Source: Nocardioides bruguierae (GTDB taxonomy: Bacteria; Actinomycetota; Actinomycetes; Propionibacteriales; Nocardioidaceae). From it: a stretch of 64,000 nucleotides of DNA. Position 1 is the first letter of the stretch, and every line of letters starts with the position of its first letter. The notes under the pieces were generated by a model. The model searched no databases, was not told where the DNA came from, and was given only the letters and a program-made list of their open reading frames with translations. Of the stretch, positions 26,584 to 35,200 are shown in pieces. Location of the stretch: contig NZ_JAMOIL010000011.1 of assembly GCF_023656415.1 (NCBI RefSeq), positions 124,001-188,000 on the forward strand, in the 5' to 3' direction. The position numbers and the translations under genes were made by a program.

Positions 26584-26742
26584 ATGACCCGGGAGGAGGC
26601 CGCGGCGCTGCTCGGGATGGGCCGCGCCGACGTCGACGAGTGGCTGCCGAGGCGTCGGCGGCTGCGGCGGCTGCGGCGGACGGCGGGCGTCGACCGCGCC
26701 GAGGTCGGCAGGCTGCTGCGGGTGGCCGAGCGGCTCGCCTGA
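26584..26742 (+). CDS. Possible small helix-turn-helix protein
   Basis: Reads 52 residues from an ATG: MTREEAAALLGMGRADVDEW, then a run of Arg/Leu, then VDRAEVGRLLRVAERLA. The first half resembles a MerR/excisionase-type helix-turn-helix. The only plausible start has AGGAG touching the ATG, and upstream codons in frame (from about 26490) lack any start. It ends 19 bases before the LysR gene. The rest of the gap (26398-26583) holds the Mrp operon promoter side and nothing else recognised. The gene is doubtful. Confidence 0.3.
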   Translation: MTREEAAALLGMGRADVDEWLPRRRRLRRLRRTAGVDRAEVGRLLRVAERLA

Positions 26743-26760
26743 GCGCTGTACCGTGCGGGC

Positions 26761-27744
26761 GTGCTCGAGCTGAAGCATCTGCGCCTGCTCGCCGCGCTCG
26801 ACAGGCACGGCAGCCTGTCGGGCGCGGCGCGGGAGCTCGGTTGCTCGCAGCCGGCGGCCTCCCAGCAGCTGCAGTCGCTGGAGCGCAGCACCGGTACGCC
26901 CCTGGCGGTGCGCGGGCCCTCCGGGCTGCGGCTGACCGAGGCCGGTCGGCTGCTGGTCGAGCGCGGCGGCCCGGTGCTGGCCGCGGTCGCGCAGGCGGAA
27001 GCCGAGGTGACCGCGATCGCGGGCCTGCGCGCCGGGCACGTGCGGCTGGCCGCGTTCGCCGGGGCGGTCGCCAGCCTCGTCCCGGACGCCGTGGCGCGGC
27101 TGCGTCGCCGCCACCCGGACCTGCGCCTCTCGCTCACCGACGCCGAGCCGCCGGACGCGGTGGCGCTGCTGCGGGCCGGCGAGGTCGACGTCGCTCTCGT
27201 GCACGACTGGGACGGGGTGCCGACGCCGGAGGGGATCGCCGACCTCGAGGTCGTCCCGCTGCTGTGGGAGGACGTCCGCCTGGTGACGGCGGCCGGCGAC
27301 CCGCTGGCGGGGACGGATGGCCCGGTGCCGCTGGCGGGGCTGGCGCAGGCCTCCTGGATCGCCGGGTGCGAGCGCTGCCGCAGCCACCTCGTGGACGCCT
27401 GCGCGGCCGCCGGCTTCACCCCCGACATCACCTTCGAGGCCGAGGACCACGTCGCCGTCCAGAGCCTGGCCGCGCACGGGCTCGGTCTGGCGCTGGTGCC
27501 GGAGCTGGTGCTCACCGCCGTCCAGGTCGACGGCCTGGCAGTCCTCGACGTCGACCCGCCCGCGCGGCGCCGCGTCGGGCTCGTCACCACGCCCGGGATG
27601 GCCCGGGTGCCGGGGGTGCAGGCCGCCGCGACCGCGTTCCTCGCCTCGGCCCACGCCCTGGCGCAGCGCTCGCCGGGCCTGAGCCTGCTGCCGGTGGCCG
27701 AGCTGACCTCGGTGCGCGAGAAGCCCGGCTTGGACGAGTCATAA
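26761..27744 (+). CDS. LysR-family transcriptional regulator
   Basis: 327 residues with a GTG start. The N-terminal winged helix is LRLLAALDRHGSLSGAARELGCSQPAASQQLQSLERSTGTPL, followed by the linker helix and a periplasmic-binding-like effector domain (about 95-300). It has an unusual cysteine pair, GCERCRS, at about 202-206 in the effector domain, which could bind metal or sense redox state. The target is unknown; the nearest candidate is the flavoprotein operon 108 bases downstream on the same strand, or the Mrp operon upstream. Confidence 0.88.
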   Translation: MLELKHLRLLAALDRHGSLSGAARELGCSQPAASQQLQSLERSTGTPLAVRGPSGLRLTEAGRLLVERGGPVLAAVAQAEAEVTAIAGLRAGHVRLAAFAGAVASLVPDAVARLRRRHPDLRLSLTDAEPPDAVALLRAGEVDVALVHDWDGVPTPEGIADLEVVPLLWEDVRLVTAAGDPLAGTDGPVPLAGLAQASWIAGCERCRSHLVDACAAAGFTPDITFEAEDHVAVQSLAAHGLGLALVPELVLTAVQVDGLAVLDVDPPARRRVGLVTTPGMARVPGVQAAATAFLASAHALAQRSPGLSLLPVAELTSVREKPGLDES

Positions 27745-27852
27745 GGAGGCCGTCGGCGCCGTTACCGGCACGACACCGCCGGGCGGACGCGCGGACCTAG
27801 CCTCGCCGTGGCTCGCTGCCACGTCCCGTTCCCCGCTGCACCGGAGTGACCC

Positions 27853-29193
27853 ATGACCCGCATCGCCATCATCGGGGCCGGCGCCGCCGGCTCGGCCGCC
27901 GCCGACCGCCTGCGCTCGCTGCTCGGCGACGAGGCCGCGATCGTCGTCCTCGAGGCCTCCGACCGGGTCGGCGGCCGCGCCCACCGGATCGCGTTCGCGG
28001 GCGAGGTGCTCGAGGTGGGCGGCACGCTGATGCACTCCAGCAACCGCCGGCTCCTGGACGCGGCGGCGCGGGTGGGCCTGGGTCCGGCGACCGACGAGGT
28101 GGCGCTGGGCGACGAGACCCGGGCGATCGGCGTCTGGGACGGCCGCCGGATGCTGCTGCGCGCCGGCACCAAGGGCTGGCGGTTCCTCGCCGCGCTGGTC
28201 GCCCGCTACGGCCTGGGCAACCTGCGGCGGTTGCGCCGCGAGGCGGTCACCCACGTCGAGGCGTGGAACCGCGTCTACGACCTCCAGGACGCCGGCGCGT
28301 GCTGGCCCGACGTCGCGTCGCTGCTCGACGCGCTCGGCCTGGCCGGGGCTGCCGGCGCCCCGCTGCGGGCGCTCGCCGACCGCGCGGGCATCTCCTCGCG
28401 CACCACCGACGAGCTGGCCACCGGGGTGCTGCGCAACATGTACAACCAGGACGCCTCGATCGGCGGGTTCGCCGGCATCGTGGGACTGGCCGGTGCCGGC
28501 TTGGCGGGCGGCTCCCTGTTCTCCCTCGGCGAGGGCAACGCCACCCTGTTCGAGCGGCTGCTCGCGCAGGCGGGCGCGGAGGTCCGGCTCGGCACCCCCG
28601 TCACGGCGGTGAGCCCCCGCGACGGGCGCTGGGAGGTCCGGTGGGACGGCGGCGGCGAGACCTTCGACGCGGTCGTGGTCGCCACGCCGCTGGTCGCCAA
28701 CCCCTCCGGTGCCGACCCCGGCCTCGCGGGGATCGCCTGCGAGCCGCTGGCCCCGTGGGCCGTGGCCGCGGGCTACCGGCGCGTGCACGTCACGCTGGTC
28801 GAGGGCCGGCCCGCCCCGGCCGGGTTCGACGGGCGACCCGTGCCGTTCACGCTCTTCACCTCCGGCGGCGAGGACTTCACCTCGCTCGGTCTCGTCGGGC
28901 ACGCGACCGGCTCCGGCCTGCCCGCCTACAAGTTCTTCTCCCACGAGGCGCTGACGGACGACGTCCTCGACCGGTACGTCCCGGCCCGCCGCGACGTCGC
29001 GCGCCTCGCCTGGGACGCCTACCCGGTGCTCGTGCCGGGCGCGGCGCAGCCGCCGTTCCGCGTGGCGCCCGGCCTGTACCTGGCGACCGCGCTCGAGGCG
29101 GTCGTCTCGACGATGGAGACCGAGTCCGTGAGCGCCTGGAACGCCGCCGCCCTGCTGGCCGCCGACGTGCGCGCGGCCGCGCCGGTCGCATGA
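27853..29193 (+). CDS. FAD-dependent oxidoreductase, prenylcysteine-oxidase-like
   Basis: 446 residues. The N-terminal Rossmann motif IAIIGAGAAGSAAADRL is followed by VVLEASDRVGGRAH (GG doublet motif of amine-oxidase-type flavoproteins). The segment EVGGTLMHSSNRRLLDAAARVGL, NMYNQDASIGGFAGIVGLAGA, GEGNATLFERLL and YKFFSHEAL resembles prenylcysteine lyase/oxidase (PCYOX) rather than protoporphyrinogen oxidase or monoamine oxidase. PCYOX1 in animals oxidatively cleaves prenylcysteine. In bacteria the substrate is not established; thioether or isoprenoid-linked compounds are guesses. The next gene, an alpha/beta hydrolase, overlaps by ATGA and probably acts in the same pathway. Confidence 0.75.
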   Translation: MTRIAIIGAGAAGSAAADRLRSLLGDEAAIVVLEASDRVGGRAHRIAFAGEVLEVGGTLMHSSNRRLLDAAARVGLGPATDEVALGDETRAIGVWDGRRMLLRAGTKGWRFLAALVARYGLGNLRRLRREAVTHVEAWNRVYDLQDAGACWPDVASLLDALGLAGAAGAPLRALADRAGISSRTTDELATGVLRNMYNQDASIGGFAGIVGLAGAGLAGGSLFSLGEGNATLFERLLAQAGAEVRLGTPVTAVSPRDGRWEVRWDGGGETFDAVVVATPLVANPSGADPGLAGIACEPLAPWAVAAGYRRVHVTLVEGRPAPAGFDGRPVPFTLFTSGGEDFTSLGLVGHATGSGLPAYKFFSHEALTDDVLDRYVPARRDVARLAWDAYPVLVPGAAQPPFRVAPGLYLATALEAVVSTMETESVSAWNAAALLAADVRAAAPVA

Positions 29194-29930
29194 CCACGCT
29201 GGCCCTCCTCCCCGGCATCGCACTGCTCGCCTCGGACTACACCGCGCTGGCGGACGAGGTCCGCGCGCTGCGCCCCGGGTGGCGGGTCGAGGTGCTCGAC
29301 GCCCTGGACGTGCCGGTCACCGACCCGGTCGCGGGGCTGCGCGACCACCTGGGTGAGGGCGACCTCGGGGAGCCGGTGGTGCTCGTCGGGCACTCGCTGG
29401 GGGCGCTGGCGGCCGTCGAGTGGGCGGCGACCTGGCCGGGCGAGGTGGCCGGCCTCGTCCTGCTCGACCCCTCGGACCCGTGGGGCGACGTCGATGCTCG
29501 CCTGCTGCCGGGCGGCCCGGTGCACCGCCTCGTCCGGCGGTGCTTCTCGCTGGTCACGAGGCTGCCCGTGGCCGCTCGCTCCCTCGGCCGGTCGGCGCGC
29601 GCCGGCATCCTGGCCGACTCGGGGGAGGAGGAGTGGGCTCCCCGCGACCTGCTCGCCCGCCGCTACGGCACCCGCGCCGGGGTGCTGTCGGTGTGGGACC
29701 AGCTCTGCGGGCGGTTCACCCAGCTCGGCCGCGTGGCGCCGCTGGTCGAGCGGGTGGTCGCGCCCGCGACCGTGCTGCTCGCGCACGCGCCCGGCGAGGA
29801 CCCCGAGGCGCACCCGCTGGTCGAGGCCCTGGGCGCAGCCGCCGTGCCGGTGGCGGGCACCCACTGCTTCCCGTGCGTCCTGCCGGCCGAGACCGCGCGG
29901 TTGGTGGTCGCAGCCGTCGACCGGGGCTAG
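29190..29930 (+). CDS. Alpha/beta hydrolase
   Basis: 246 residues. The nucleophile elbow is GHSLG within VVLVGHSLGALAAVEW, and the oxyanion region LLPGIALLASDY lies at the N-terminus. A late His appears in VAGTHCFPCVLP. The substrate is unknown. The ATG overlaps the flavoprotein stop at 29190-29193, so both are translated from one message. Esterase or lactonase activity on the product of the flavoenzyme is a reasonable guess, not shown. Confidence 0.8.
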   Translation: MTTLALLPGIALLASDYTALADEVRALRPGWRVEVLDALDVPVTDPVAGLRDHLGEGDLGEPVVLVGHSLGALAAVEWAATWPGEVAGLVLLDPSDPWGDVDARLLPGGPVHRLVRRCFSLVTRLPVAARSLGRSARAGILADSGEEEWAPRDLLARRYGTRAGVLSVWDQLCGRFTQLGRVAPLVERVVAPATVLLAHAPGEDPEAHPLVEALGAAAVPVAGTHCFPCVLPAETARLVVAAVDRG

Positions 29931-30042
29931 GGCCCCCGGTGGAGTGGTCTCGACGTGCGTTCGTCGCCAGGGCTCCTCACTGCTCGACCACCGGGGGCCG
30001 AGGGTTTCGAGACGGCCGTGGCCGGCCTCCTCAACCTCCGGC
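29931..30042. repeat. Dispersed intergenic repeat-like element
   Basis: GGCCCCCGGTGG at 29931-29942 is the exact complement of CCACCGGGGGCC at 29988-29999. Between them is a TCTCGACGTGCGTTCGTCGC core, followed at about 30003-30042 by GGGTTTCGAGACGGCC...CTCAACCTCC. These wordings (TCTCGAC, TTTCGAGAC, CTCAACC) resemble short intergenic repeats I associate with Nocardioides-like genomes. Only this copy is in the window, so repetition is not shown here. It could also act as terminator for the convergent hydrolase and acs genes. Confidence 0.4.
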
Positions 30043-30140
30043 TGTGGAGACAGCAGGACGCCCGCGGGGCAGTGCCCCGCCGGCGTCCCGTGGTGTGCCG
30101 CCCGCGTCGACCGGAGCCCGTGGCCGACGCGGGCGGGGTC

Positions 30141-32120
30141 TCAGCTGCTGACGGACTTCAGGAACTCGATGGCCGCGGGGTCGGCCAGGGTCGAGGTGTC
30201 ACCGAGGTCGCGCTTCTCCGCGACGTCGCGCAGCAGGCGGCGCATGATCTTGCCGGAGCGGGTCTTCGGCAGCTCGGGCACGATCATGATCTCGCGGGGG
30301 GTGGCGATCGGGCCGATCTCCTTGCGCACGTGCGCCCGCAGCTCCTTGACGATCTCCTCGTCGGCCTCGCCCTCGGCGATCGCGGAGTCGCGCAGGATCA
30401 CGAACGCGCAGACGGCCTGGCCGGTGTCGGCGTCGGTCGCACCCACGACGGCCGACTCGGCCACCTTCGGGTGCGAGACCAGCGCCGACTCGATCTCCGT
30501 GGTGGAGAGGCGGTGGCCGGAGACGTTCATGACGTCGTCCACGCGGCCGAGCACCCAGATGTCGCCGTCGGCGTCCTTCTTCGCCCCGTCGCCGGCGAAG
30601 TAGTAGCCCTGCTTGGCAAAGCGCGACCAGTAGGTGTCCTTGAACCGCTCGTCGTCGCCCCAGATGGTGCGGAGCATGGACGGCCACGGCTGGGTCAGCA
30701 CCAGGTAGCCGCCGGAGCCGTTCGGGACCGGCCGGCCCTCGTCGTCCACGACCTCGGCGCCGACCCCGGGGATCGGGGTCATCGCGGAGCCGGGCTTGCC
30801 GGCGGTGACGCCCGGCAGCGGCGAGATCATCACCGAGCCGGTTTCGGTCTGCCACCAGGTGTCGACGACGGGCGTCTCGTCCCCACCGATCACGTGCCGG
30901 TACCAGACGTAGGCCTCGGGGTTGATCGGCTCGCCGACGGAGCCGAGCACGCGCAGGCTGGAGAGGTCGCGGGCGTCCGGGATCTCGCGGCCCTGCTTCA
31001 TGAAGGAGCGGATCGCGGTGGGCGCGGTGTAGAAGAGCGTGACGCCGTACTCCTCGATGATCTGCCACCAGCGGCCGCGCTCGGGGCTGTCGGGCGTGCC
31101 CTCGTAGAGCACCTGCGTCGCGCCGTTGGCCAGCGGGCCGTAGACGATGTAGCTGTGCCCGGTGACCCAGCCGATGTCGGCGGTGCACCAGTAGACGTCG
31201 GTCTCGGGCTTGAGGTCGAAGATCGCCCAGTGCGTGTAGGCCGAGCCGGTCAGGTAGCCGCCCGTGGTGTGCAGGATGCCCTTCGGCTTGCCGGTGGTGC
31301 CGGAGGTGTACATGACGTAGAGCGGGTGCTCGGAGTCGAAGGCCTCGTGCGTGTGCTGGGTGGAGGCCTTCTCGACGCTCTCGTGCCACCACACGTCGAC
31401 GGAGTCGTCCCAGGCGACGTCCTGGCCGGTGCGCCGGACGACGAGCACCTTCTCCACACGGTGCCCGTTGCTGGCCGTCTTGGTGCGGGCCTCGTCGACG
31501 GCCGGCTTGAGCGCGGAGGGCGCGCCGCGGCGGTAGCCGCCGTCGGAGGTGACGACGACCTTCGCCTGGCAGTCCTCGAGGCGTGAGGCCAGCGCGTCGG
31601 CGGAGAAGCCGCCGAACACGACGGTGTGCGGGGCGCCGAGGCGGGCGCAGGCGAGCATCGCGACGACGGCCTCGGGGATCATGGGCATGTAGATGGCGAC
31701 CCGGTCACCGGTGGCGACGCCGAGGTCGGTGAGGGCGTTGGCGGCCTGGCTGACGAGGTCCTGCAGCTCGGCGTAGGTGATCGAGCGCTTGTCGTCCGCC
31801 GGCTCGCCCACCCAGTGGATGGCGACCTTGTCGCCGCGGCCCGCCTCCACGTGGCGGTCCACGCAGTTGTAGGCGGCGTTGATCGTGCCGCCCACGAACC
31901 ACTTCGCGAACGGGGCGTCGCTCCAGTCGAGCACCTGGTCCCACTTCGTGGCCCAGGTCAGGCGCTCGGCCTGCTCGGCCCAGAAGCCCTCACGGTCCTT
32001 CTCCGCGGCCGCGTAGGCGTCGGCGGTGAGGTTGGCGTGCGCGGCGAGCTCGGCGGGCGGCTCGAAGCGACGGTCCTCGGAGAGGAGGTTGGCCAGGGTC
32101 TCGTCGGTCTGGTCGCTCAA
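30141..32120 (-). CDS. acs: Acetyl-CoA synthetase
   Basis: Activates acetate to acetyl-CoA through acetyl-AMP. It is about 659 residues, with YTSGTTGKPKGILHTTGGY (adenylate motif), WWQTETG, YFAGDGA, GRVDDVMNVSGHRLSTTEIE, and the acetylation-site motif PKTRSGKIMRR near the C-terminus; the lysine in SGK is the usual regulatory acetylation target. The start is decided by the ribosome-binding site: AGGAG touches an ATG at 32129, but lies 9 bases before an in-frame TTG at 32120, giving MSDQTDETLANLLSEDRRF, which fits the family. The symporter operon follows upstream on the same strand. Confidence 0.93.
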   Translation of the reverse strand: MSDQTDETLANLLSEDRRFEPPAELAAHANLTADAYAAAEKDREGFWAEQAERLTWATKWDQVLDWSDAPFAKWFVGGTINAAYNCVDRHVEAGRGDKVAIHWVGEPADDKRSITYAELQDLVSQAANALTDLGVATGDRVAIYMPMIPEAVVAMLACARLGAPHTVVFGGFSADALASRLEDCQAKVVVTSDGGYRRGAPSALKPAVDEARTKTASNGHRVEKVLVVRRTGQDVAWDDSVDVWWHESVEKASTQHTHEAFDSEHPLYVMYTSGTTGKPKGILHTTGGYLTGSAYTHWAIFDLKPETDVYWCTADIGWVTGHSYIVYGPLANGATQVLYEGTPDSPERGRWWQIIEEYGVTLFYTAPTAIRSFMKQGREIPDARDLSSLRVLGSVGEPINPEAYVWYRHVIGGDETPVVDTWWQTETGSVMISPLPGVTAGKPGSAMTPIPGVGAEVVDDEGRPVPNGSGGYLVLTQPWPSMLRTIWGDDERFKDTYWSRFAKQGYYFAGDGAKKDADGDIWVLGRVDDVMNVSGHRLSTTEIESALVSHPKVAESAVVGATDADTGQAVCAFVILRDSAIAEGEADEEIVKELRAHVRKEIGPIATPREIMIVPELPKTRSGKIMRRLLRDVAEKRDLGDTSTLADPAAIEFLKSVSS

Positions 32121-32129
32121 CGGTGTCAT

Positions 32130-32280
32130 CTCCTGGAAGTCGGGACGTGAGGGCTGACGTGGTGCGGGCGTGGTGCGCGGGACCCGTGCCACGGGTGTCC
32201 CCCGTCACACTAGGACGCAGGGAAAGGGTCGTCACGCGGGGTTGCCGTCACGTTGCCGTGACCGGCGGCTCGAGCAGGAC
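32130..32280 (-). promoter_or_regulatory. acs upstream region with palindrome
   Basis: GTCACG at 32247-32252 and CGTGAC at 32257-32262 are inverted arms, 4 bases apart, about 120 bases before the acs start. A weaker Crp-like match, TGTGACGGGGGACACC (8 of 10 consensus positions on the minus strand), is at 32200-32215. Both are candidates only. Confidence 0.35.
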
Positions 32281-32287
32281 GAGCGGT

Positions 32288-32341
32288 GCCCCGCCCCGTC
32301 CGTGCCTCCTCCACCGGGGAGGGGCGCGGACGGGGCGGGGC
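32288..32341 (-). terminator. Long hairpin terminator after the acetate symporter
   Basis: The arms 32288-32302 and 32327-32341 match perfectly (15 bp). The internal loop can fold further with CCTCC and GGAGG. It lies 56 bases beyond the symporter stop. Confidence 0.7.
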
Positions 32342-32396
32342 GGGTGGTGCTGCGGTGGTGCCTCGGTGGTGGCGCGGTGCCGCTGTGGCAGCCGGC

Positions 32397-34085
32397 TCAG
32401 TGGCCGATGGCCTCGCCGCCGGCGTGCCGCTTCACCAGGTCGGTGCGACCGGGGTAGCGGATCTCCTCGACGAGCTCCTGCATCTCCTCCGACGGCGGCG
32501 GCGTCATCTTCGAGACCACGATGGTGACGGCGAAGTTGATCAGCATGCCGATGGTGCCGATGCCGGTGGCGGGGATGCCGAAGAGGCCCTCGGAGCCGCC
32601 GTAGATCGGGATCGTCCACACCATGTAGGCGAAGGTGATGACGAGGCCGCTGATCATGCCCGCCGCGGCGCCGGTGGCCGTGGCGCGCTTCCAGAAGATG
32701 CCGAGCACCAGCGTCGGGAAGAAGCTGGCTGCCGCCAGGCCGAACGCGAGCGCGACGACCTGGGCCACGAATCCCGGCGGGTTCACGCCGAAGTAGCCGG
32801 CGACGATGATCGCGCAGGCCATGGCGATGCGGCCGACCATGAGCTGACGCTGCTCGGTCGCGGCCGGGTTGATCTTCTTGTAGTAGACGTCGTTGGCCAC
32901 CGCCGAGGAGATGACCAGCAGGAGGCCGGACGCCGTGGAGAGGGCGGCGGCCAGCGCGCCGGCCGCGACCAGGCCGACGATCGGCGCGGGCAGGCCGCCG
33001 ATCTCGGGAGAGGCCAGCACGATGATGTCGTTGTTGATCATCACGTCGGTGTAGCTGAACGTCGACGTCCCGAGATCGGCCACCGGGCCGCCGGCGGCCG
33101 TGGTGATCAGCCCGACGTCGGCCCACTGGTTGAACCAGTCCGGCACCGTCGCCAGCGTGGCGCCGTCGAGGTCCTTCATGATCTGGAGCTTGGTGAAGGA
33201 CGCCACCGACGGAGCGGTGGTGTAGAGCAGCGCGATGAAGAAGATCGCCCACAGGGCCGAGTAGCGGGCCGCGCGGACGGACTTGGCGGTGTAGAAGCGG
33301 ACGATCACGTGCGGCAGGCCGGCCGTGCCGAACATGAGGGCCGCGGTGATCAGCACCATGTTCGGCATCGAGATCTGGGTGAAGGCGCCGGAGTACTCCG
33401 CCAGGCCGAGGTCGGCCTGGAGCCCGTTCAGCTCCTCGAGGATCGCGCCGAAGCCGATCTGCGGCAGCGGGATGCCGGTGACGCGGGAGGACACCGCGAC
33501 CGCCGGGATCAGGTAGGCCACGATCAGCACGGAGTACTGCGCGACCTGGGTCCAGGTGATGCCCTTCATGCCGCCGAGGACGGCGTAGAAGAACACGATC
33601 GCCATGCCGATGATGACGCCGATCTCGGTGCTCACGCCGAGGAAGCGGGTGAAGACCAGGCCGACGCCGGCCATCTGGCCGGCCACGTAGACGAACGAGA
33701 CGACGATCGCCGCGAGCACCGCCACGAGGCGGGTGGTCTCGGAGTACCGGTCGCCCACGAAGTCGGGCAGCGTGAACTTGCCGAACTTGCGCAGGTAGGG
33801 GGCGAGCAGCAGGGCCAGGAGGACGTAGCCGCCCGTCCAGCCCATGAGGAACACGCCGCCCGCGTAGCCGTTGTAGGCCAGGCCCACGATGCCGGCCAGG
33901 GAGATGAAGGACGCGGCGGACATCCAGTCCGCGGCGATGGCTGCGCCGTTGGCCGGCGCGGGGATGCCGCCGCCCGCGACGTAGAAGCCGGCCGTGTCGG
34001 AGACGCGGCTGGCGTAGGCGATGTAGATGTAGATGCCGAACGTGATGATCGCGAAGATCAGCGTCCAGAGCTGGATCTGGCTCAT
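32397..34085 (-). CDS. Sodium:solute symporter, acetate/monocarboxylate type (VC_2705-like)
   Basis: 562 residues, about 13 spans, SSS family. Recognisable are AADWMSAASFISLAGIVGLAYNGYAG in the early helices and AALSTASGLLLVISSAVANDVYYK, the SSS sodium-binding region. Together with the DUF4212 small protein just upstream it forms the two-component symporter type commonly found beside acs, so acetate or another short monocarboxylate is the likely substrate. The ATG is 7 bases after the DUF4212 stop. A Crp-like box lies 134 bases upstream of the operon. Confidence 0.88.
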   Translation of the reverse strand: MSQIQLWTLIFAIITFGIYIYIAYASRVSDTAGFYVAGGGIPAPANGAAIAADWMSAASFISLAGIVGLAYNGYAGGVFLMGWTGGYVLLALLLAPYLRKFGKFTLPDFVGDRYSETTRLVAVLAAIVVSFVYVAGQMAGVGLVFTRFLGVSTEIGVIIGMAIVFFYAVLGGMKGITWTQVAQYSVLIVAYLIPAVAVSSRVTGIPLPQIGFGAILEELNGLQADLGLAEYSGAFTQISMPNMVLITAALMFGTAGLPHVIVRFYTAKSVRAARYSALWAIFFIALLYTTAPSVASFTKLQIMKDLDGATLATVPDWFNQWADVGLITTAAGGPVADLGTSTFSYTDVMINNDIIVLASPEIGGLPAPIVGLVAAGALAAALSTASGLLLVISSAVANDVYYKKINPAATEQRQLMVGRIAMACAIIVAGYFGVNPPGFVAQVVALAFGLAAASFFPTLVLGIFWKRATATGAAAGMISGLVITFAYMVWTIPIYGGSEGLFGIPATGIGTIGMLINFAVTIVVSKMTPPPSEEMQELVEEIRYPGRTDLVKRHAGGEAIGH

Positions 34086-34092
34086 CGGCGCG

Positions 34093-34356
34093 TCACCCCT
34101 CGTCCTCGGCCACGCCGAACTCGCGGTCGAGCCGGTCCATCCGCCACACGTAGATGGCGATGAGCGCGACGAAGGTGAGGATCGAGCCCTGCTGGCTGAA
34201 CCAGAAGCCGAGCGGGAACCCGCCGACGACGATCTCGTTCAGCGGCTCGACGAAGAGGATGCCGGCTCCGAAGGAGACCAGCGCCCACACGGCCAGCAGC
34301 ACGGCCATGAGCCGTAGGTTCTTGCGCCAGTACGCCCGGCGCTGCGTGTCATCCAT
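34093..34356 (-). CDS. DUF4212 small membrane protein, symporter partner
   Basis: 87 residues, two membrane spans. The start MDDTQRRAYWRKNLRLM and the span ALVSFGAGILFVEPLNEI are the DUF4212 hallmarks, followed by GGFPLGFWFSQQGSI. AGGAGG 4 bases before the ATG at 34356 fixes the start. DUF4212 proteins nearly always precede a VC_2705-type SSS symporter, as here, and are considered its small subunit. Confidence 0.9.
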   Translation of the reverse strand: MDDTQRRAYWRKNLRLMAVLLAVWALVSFGAGILFVEPLNEIVVGGFPLGFWFSQQGSILTFVALIAIYVWRMDRLDREFGVAEDEG

Positions 34357-34702
34357 GAATCCTCCTGAGCTCGACCGCCCACTCGCCCTCGAGCCGGCGC
34401 ACGGGACCGACAGGCTGGTGACGTGGGCCACACGGGGGCGGCGACCGACGCATTGCAGCGGCCCCGCAACCTCGGCCGCAAGGGACTGACGTGACGCCGA
34501 TCACAATCTGCGGTCAACGGCACCCTGCGTGCGCTCAGCGGACGTATTCGTCCGCTCCTGCTGCCGAACTGGGCCCGCGAGGGCCTGCCGTGACCGTTCG
34601 TCGCGTCCACCCGACCGCTCGTCGCGCCGCGGGTGGCCGTTCGGCCGCTCGACCTGAGCAGCCGCTCGCGTGACCTGCATCACCTGACCTACCGTCCCCG
34701 GC
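34357..34702. promoter_or_regulatory. 346-bp divergent promoter region with a Crp-like box
   Basis: No gene is seen. CGTGACGCCGATCACA at 34490-34505 matches the Crp/GlxR pattern TGTGA-N6-TCACA at 9 of 10 positions; on the minus strand it reads TGTGATCGGCGTCACG. It lies 134 bases before the DUF4212 start and about 200 before the plus-strand membrane protein. A short inverted repeat with CGGACGTATTCGTCCG is at about 34537-34552. Confidence 0.5.
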
Positions 34703-35116
34703 ATGGCCACCACTGCACCCGCCGGCACCGCCCGCCCCGTCCGTCGCGGCGCCCACCCCGGGCGTCGTCTCCTGATGGGGGCGAGCCTGCTGGTGATGTT
34801 CGGGTCGTTCCTGCCGTGGATCGACACCCCCGTCGGCCTCGTGACCGGCATGCAGGGCGCCGGCCTGTGGACGTTCTACGCCGCCGCGCTCGGCATCGCC
34901 GGCGTGCTCGTGCCGTTCCGCTCGCTGGCGATCGCACAGGCCGCGGCCCTCGGCGTGGCCGCCGTGGGGCTGGGCACCTGGCAGCTGCTGCACCTCTACC
35001 TCTTGGTGGGACTCGGGGGCTGGACCCCCGGCCCGGGCATCGTCATGGTCATCGGCGGCGGCGTCGCCGCGCTCGGTGCCGCCTGGAAGCTCTGGCGACT
35101 GGTGCCCGCCGCCTGA
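34703..35116 (+). CDS. Four-span membrane protein of unknown function
   Basis: 137 residues. About four hydrophobic segments: LLMGASLLVMFGSFLPWI, LWTFYAAALGIAGVLVPF, AAALGVAAVGLGTWQLLHL and GIVMVIGGGVAALGAAWKLW. The pattern of a first helix ending FLPW resembles actinobacterial proteins with no known role. It is preceded by a basic Ala/Pro-rich N-terminus and followed by a strong hairpin. It may be single-gene; no operon partner. Confidence 0.7.
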   Translation: MATTAPAGTARPVRRGAHPGRRLLMGASLLVMFGSFLPWIDTPVGLVTGMQGAGLWTFYAAALGIAGVLVPFRSLAIAQAAALGVAAVGLGTWQLLHLYLLVGLGGWTPGPGIVMVIGGGVAALGAAWKLWRLVPAA

Positions 35117-35161
35117 CCCGGCCCTCCCACCCGTCCGCCCCCAGGGGCGGCCCCCGGACGC

Positions 35162-35200
35162 CTGAACGGTCCGCGACGCTCCGGGTCGCGGACCGTTCAG
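35162..35200 (+). terminator. Hairpin terminator after the membrane protein
   Basis: Perfect 16-bp arms, 35162-35177 and 35185-35200, with a 7-nt loop. G+C-rich, no U tract. Confidence 0.78.
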
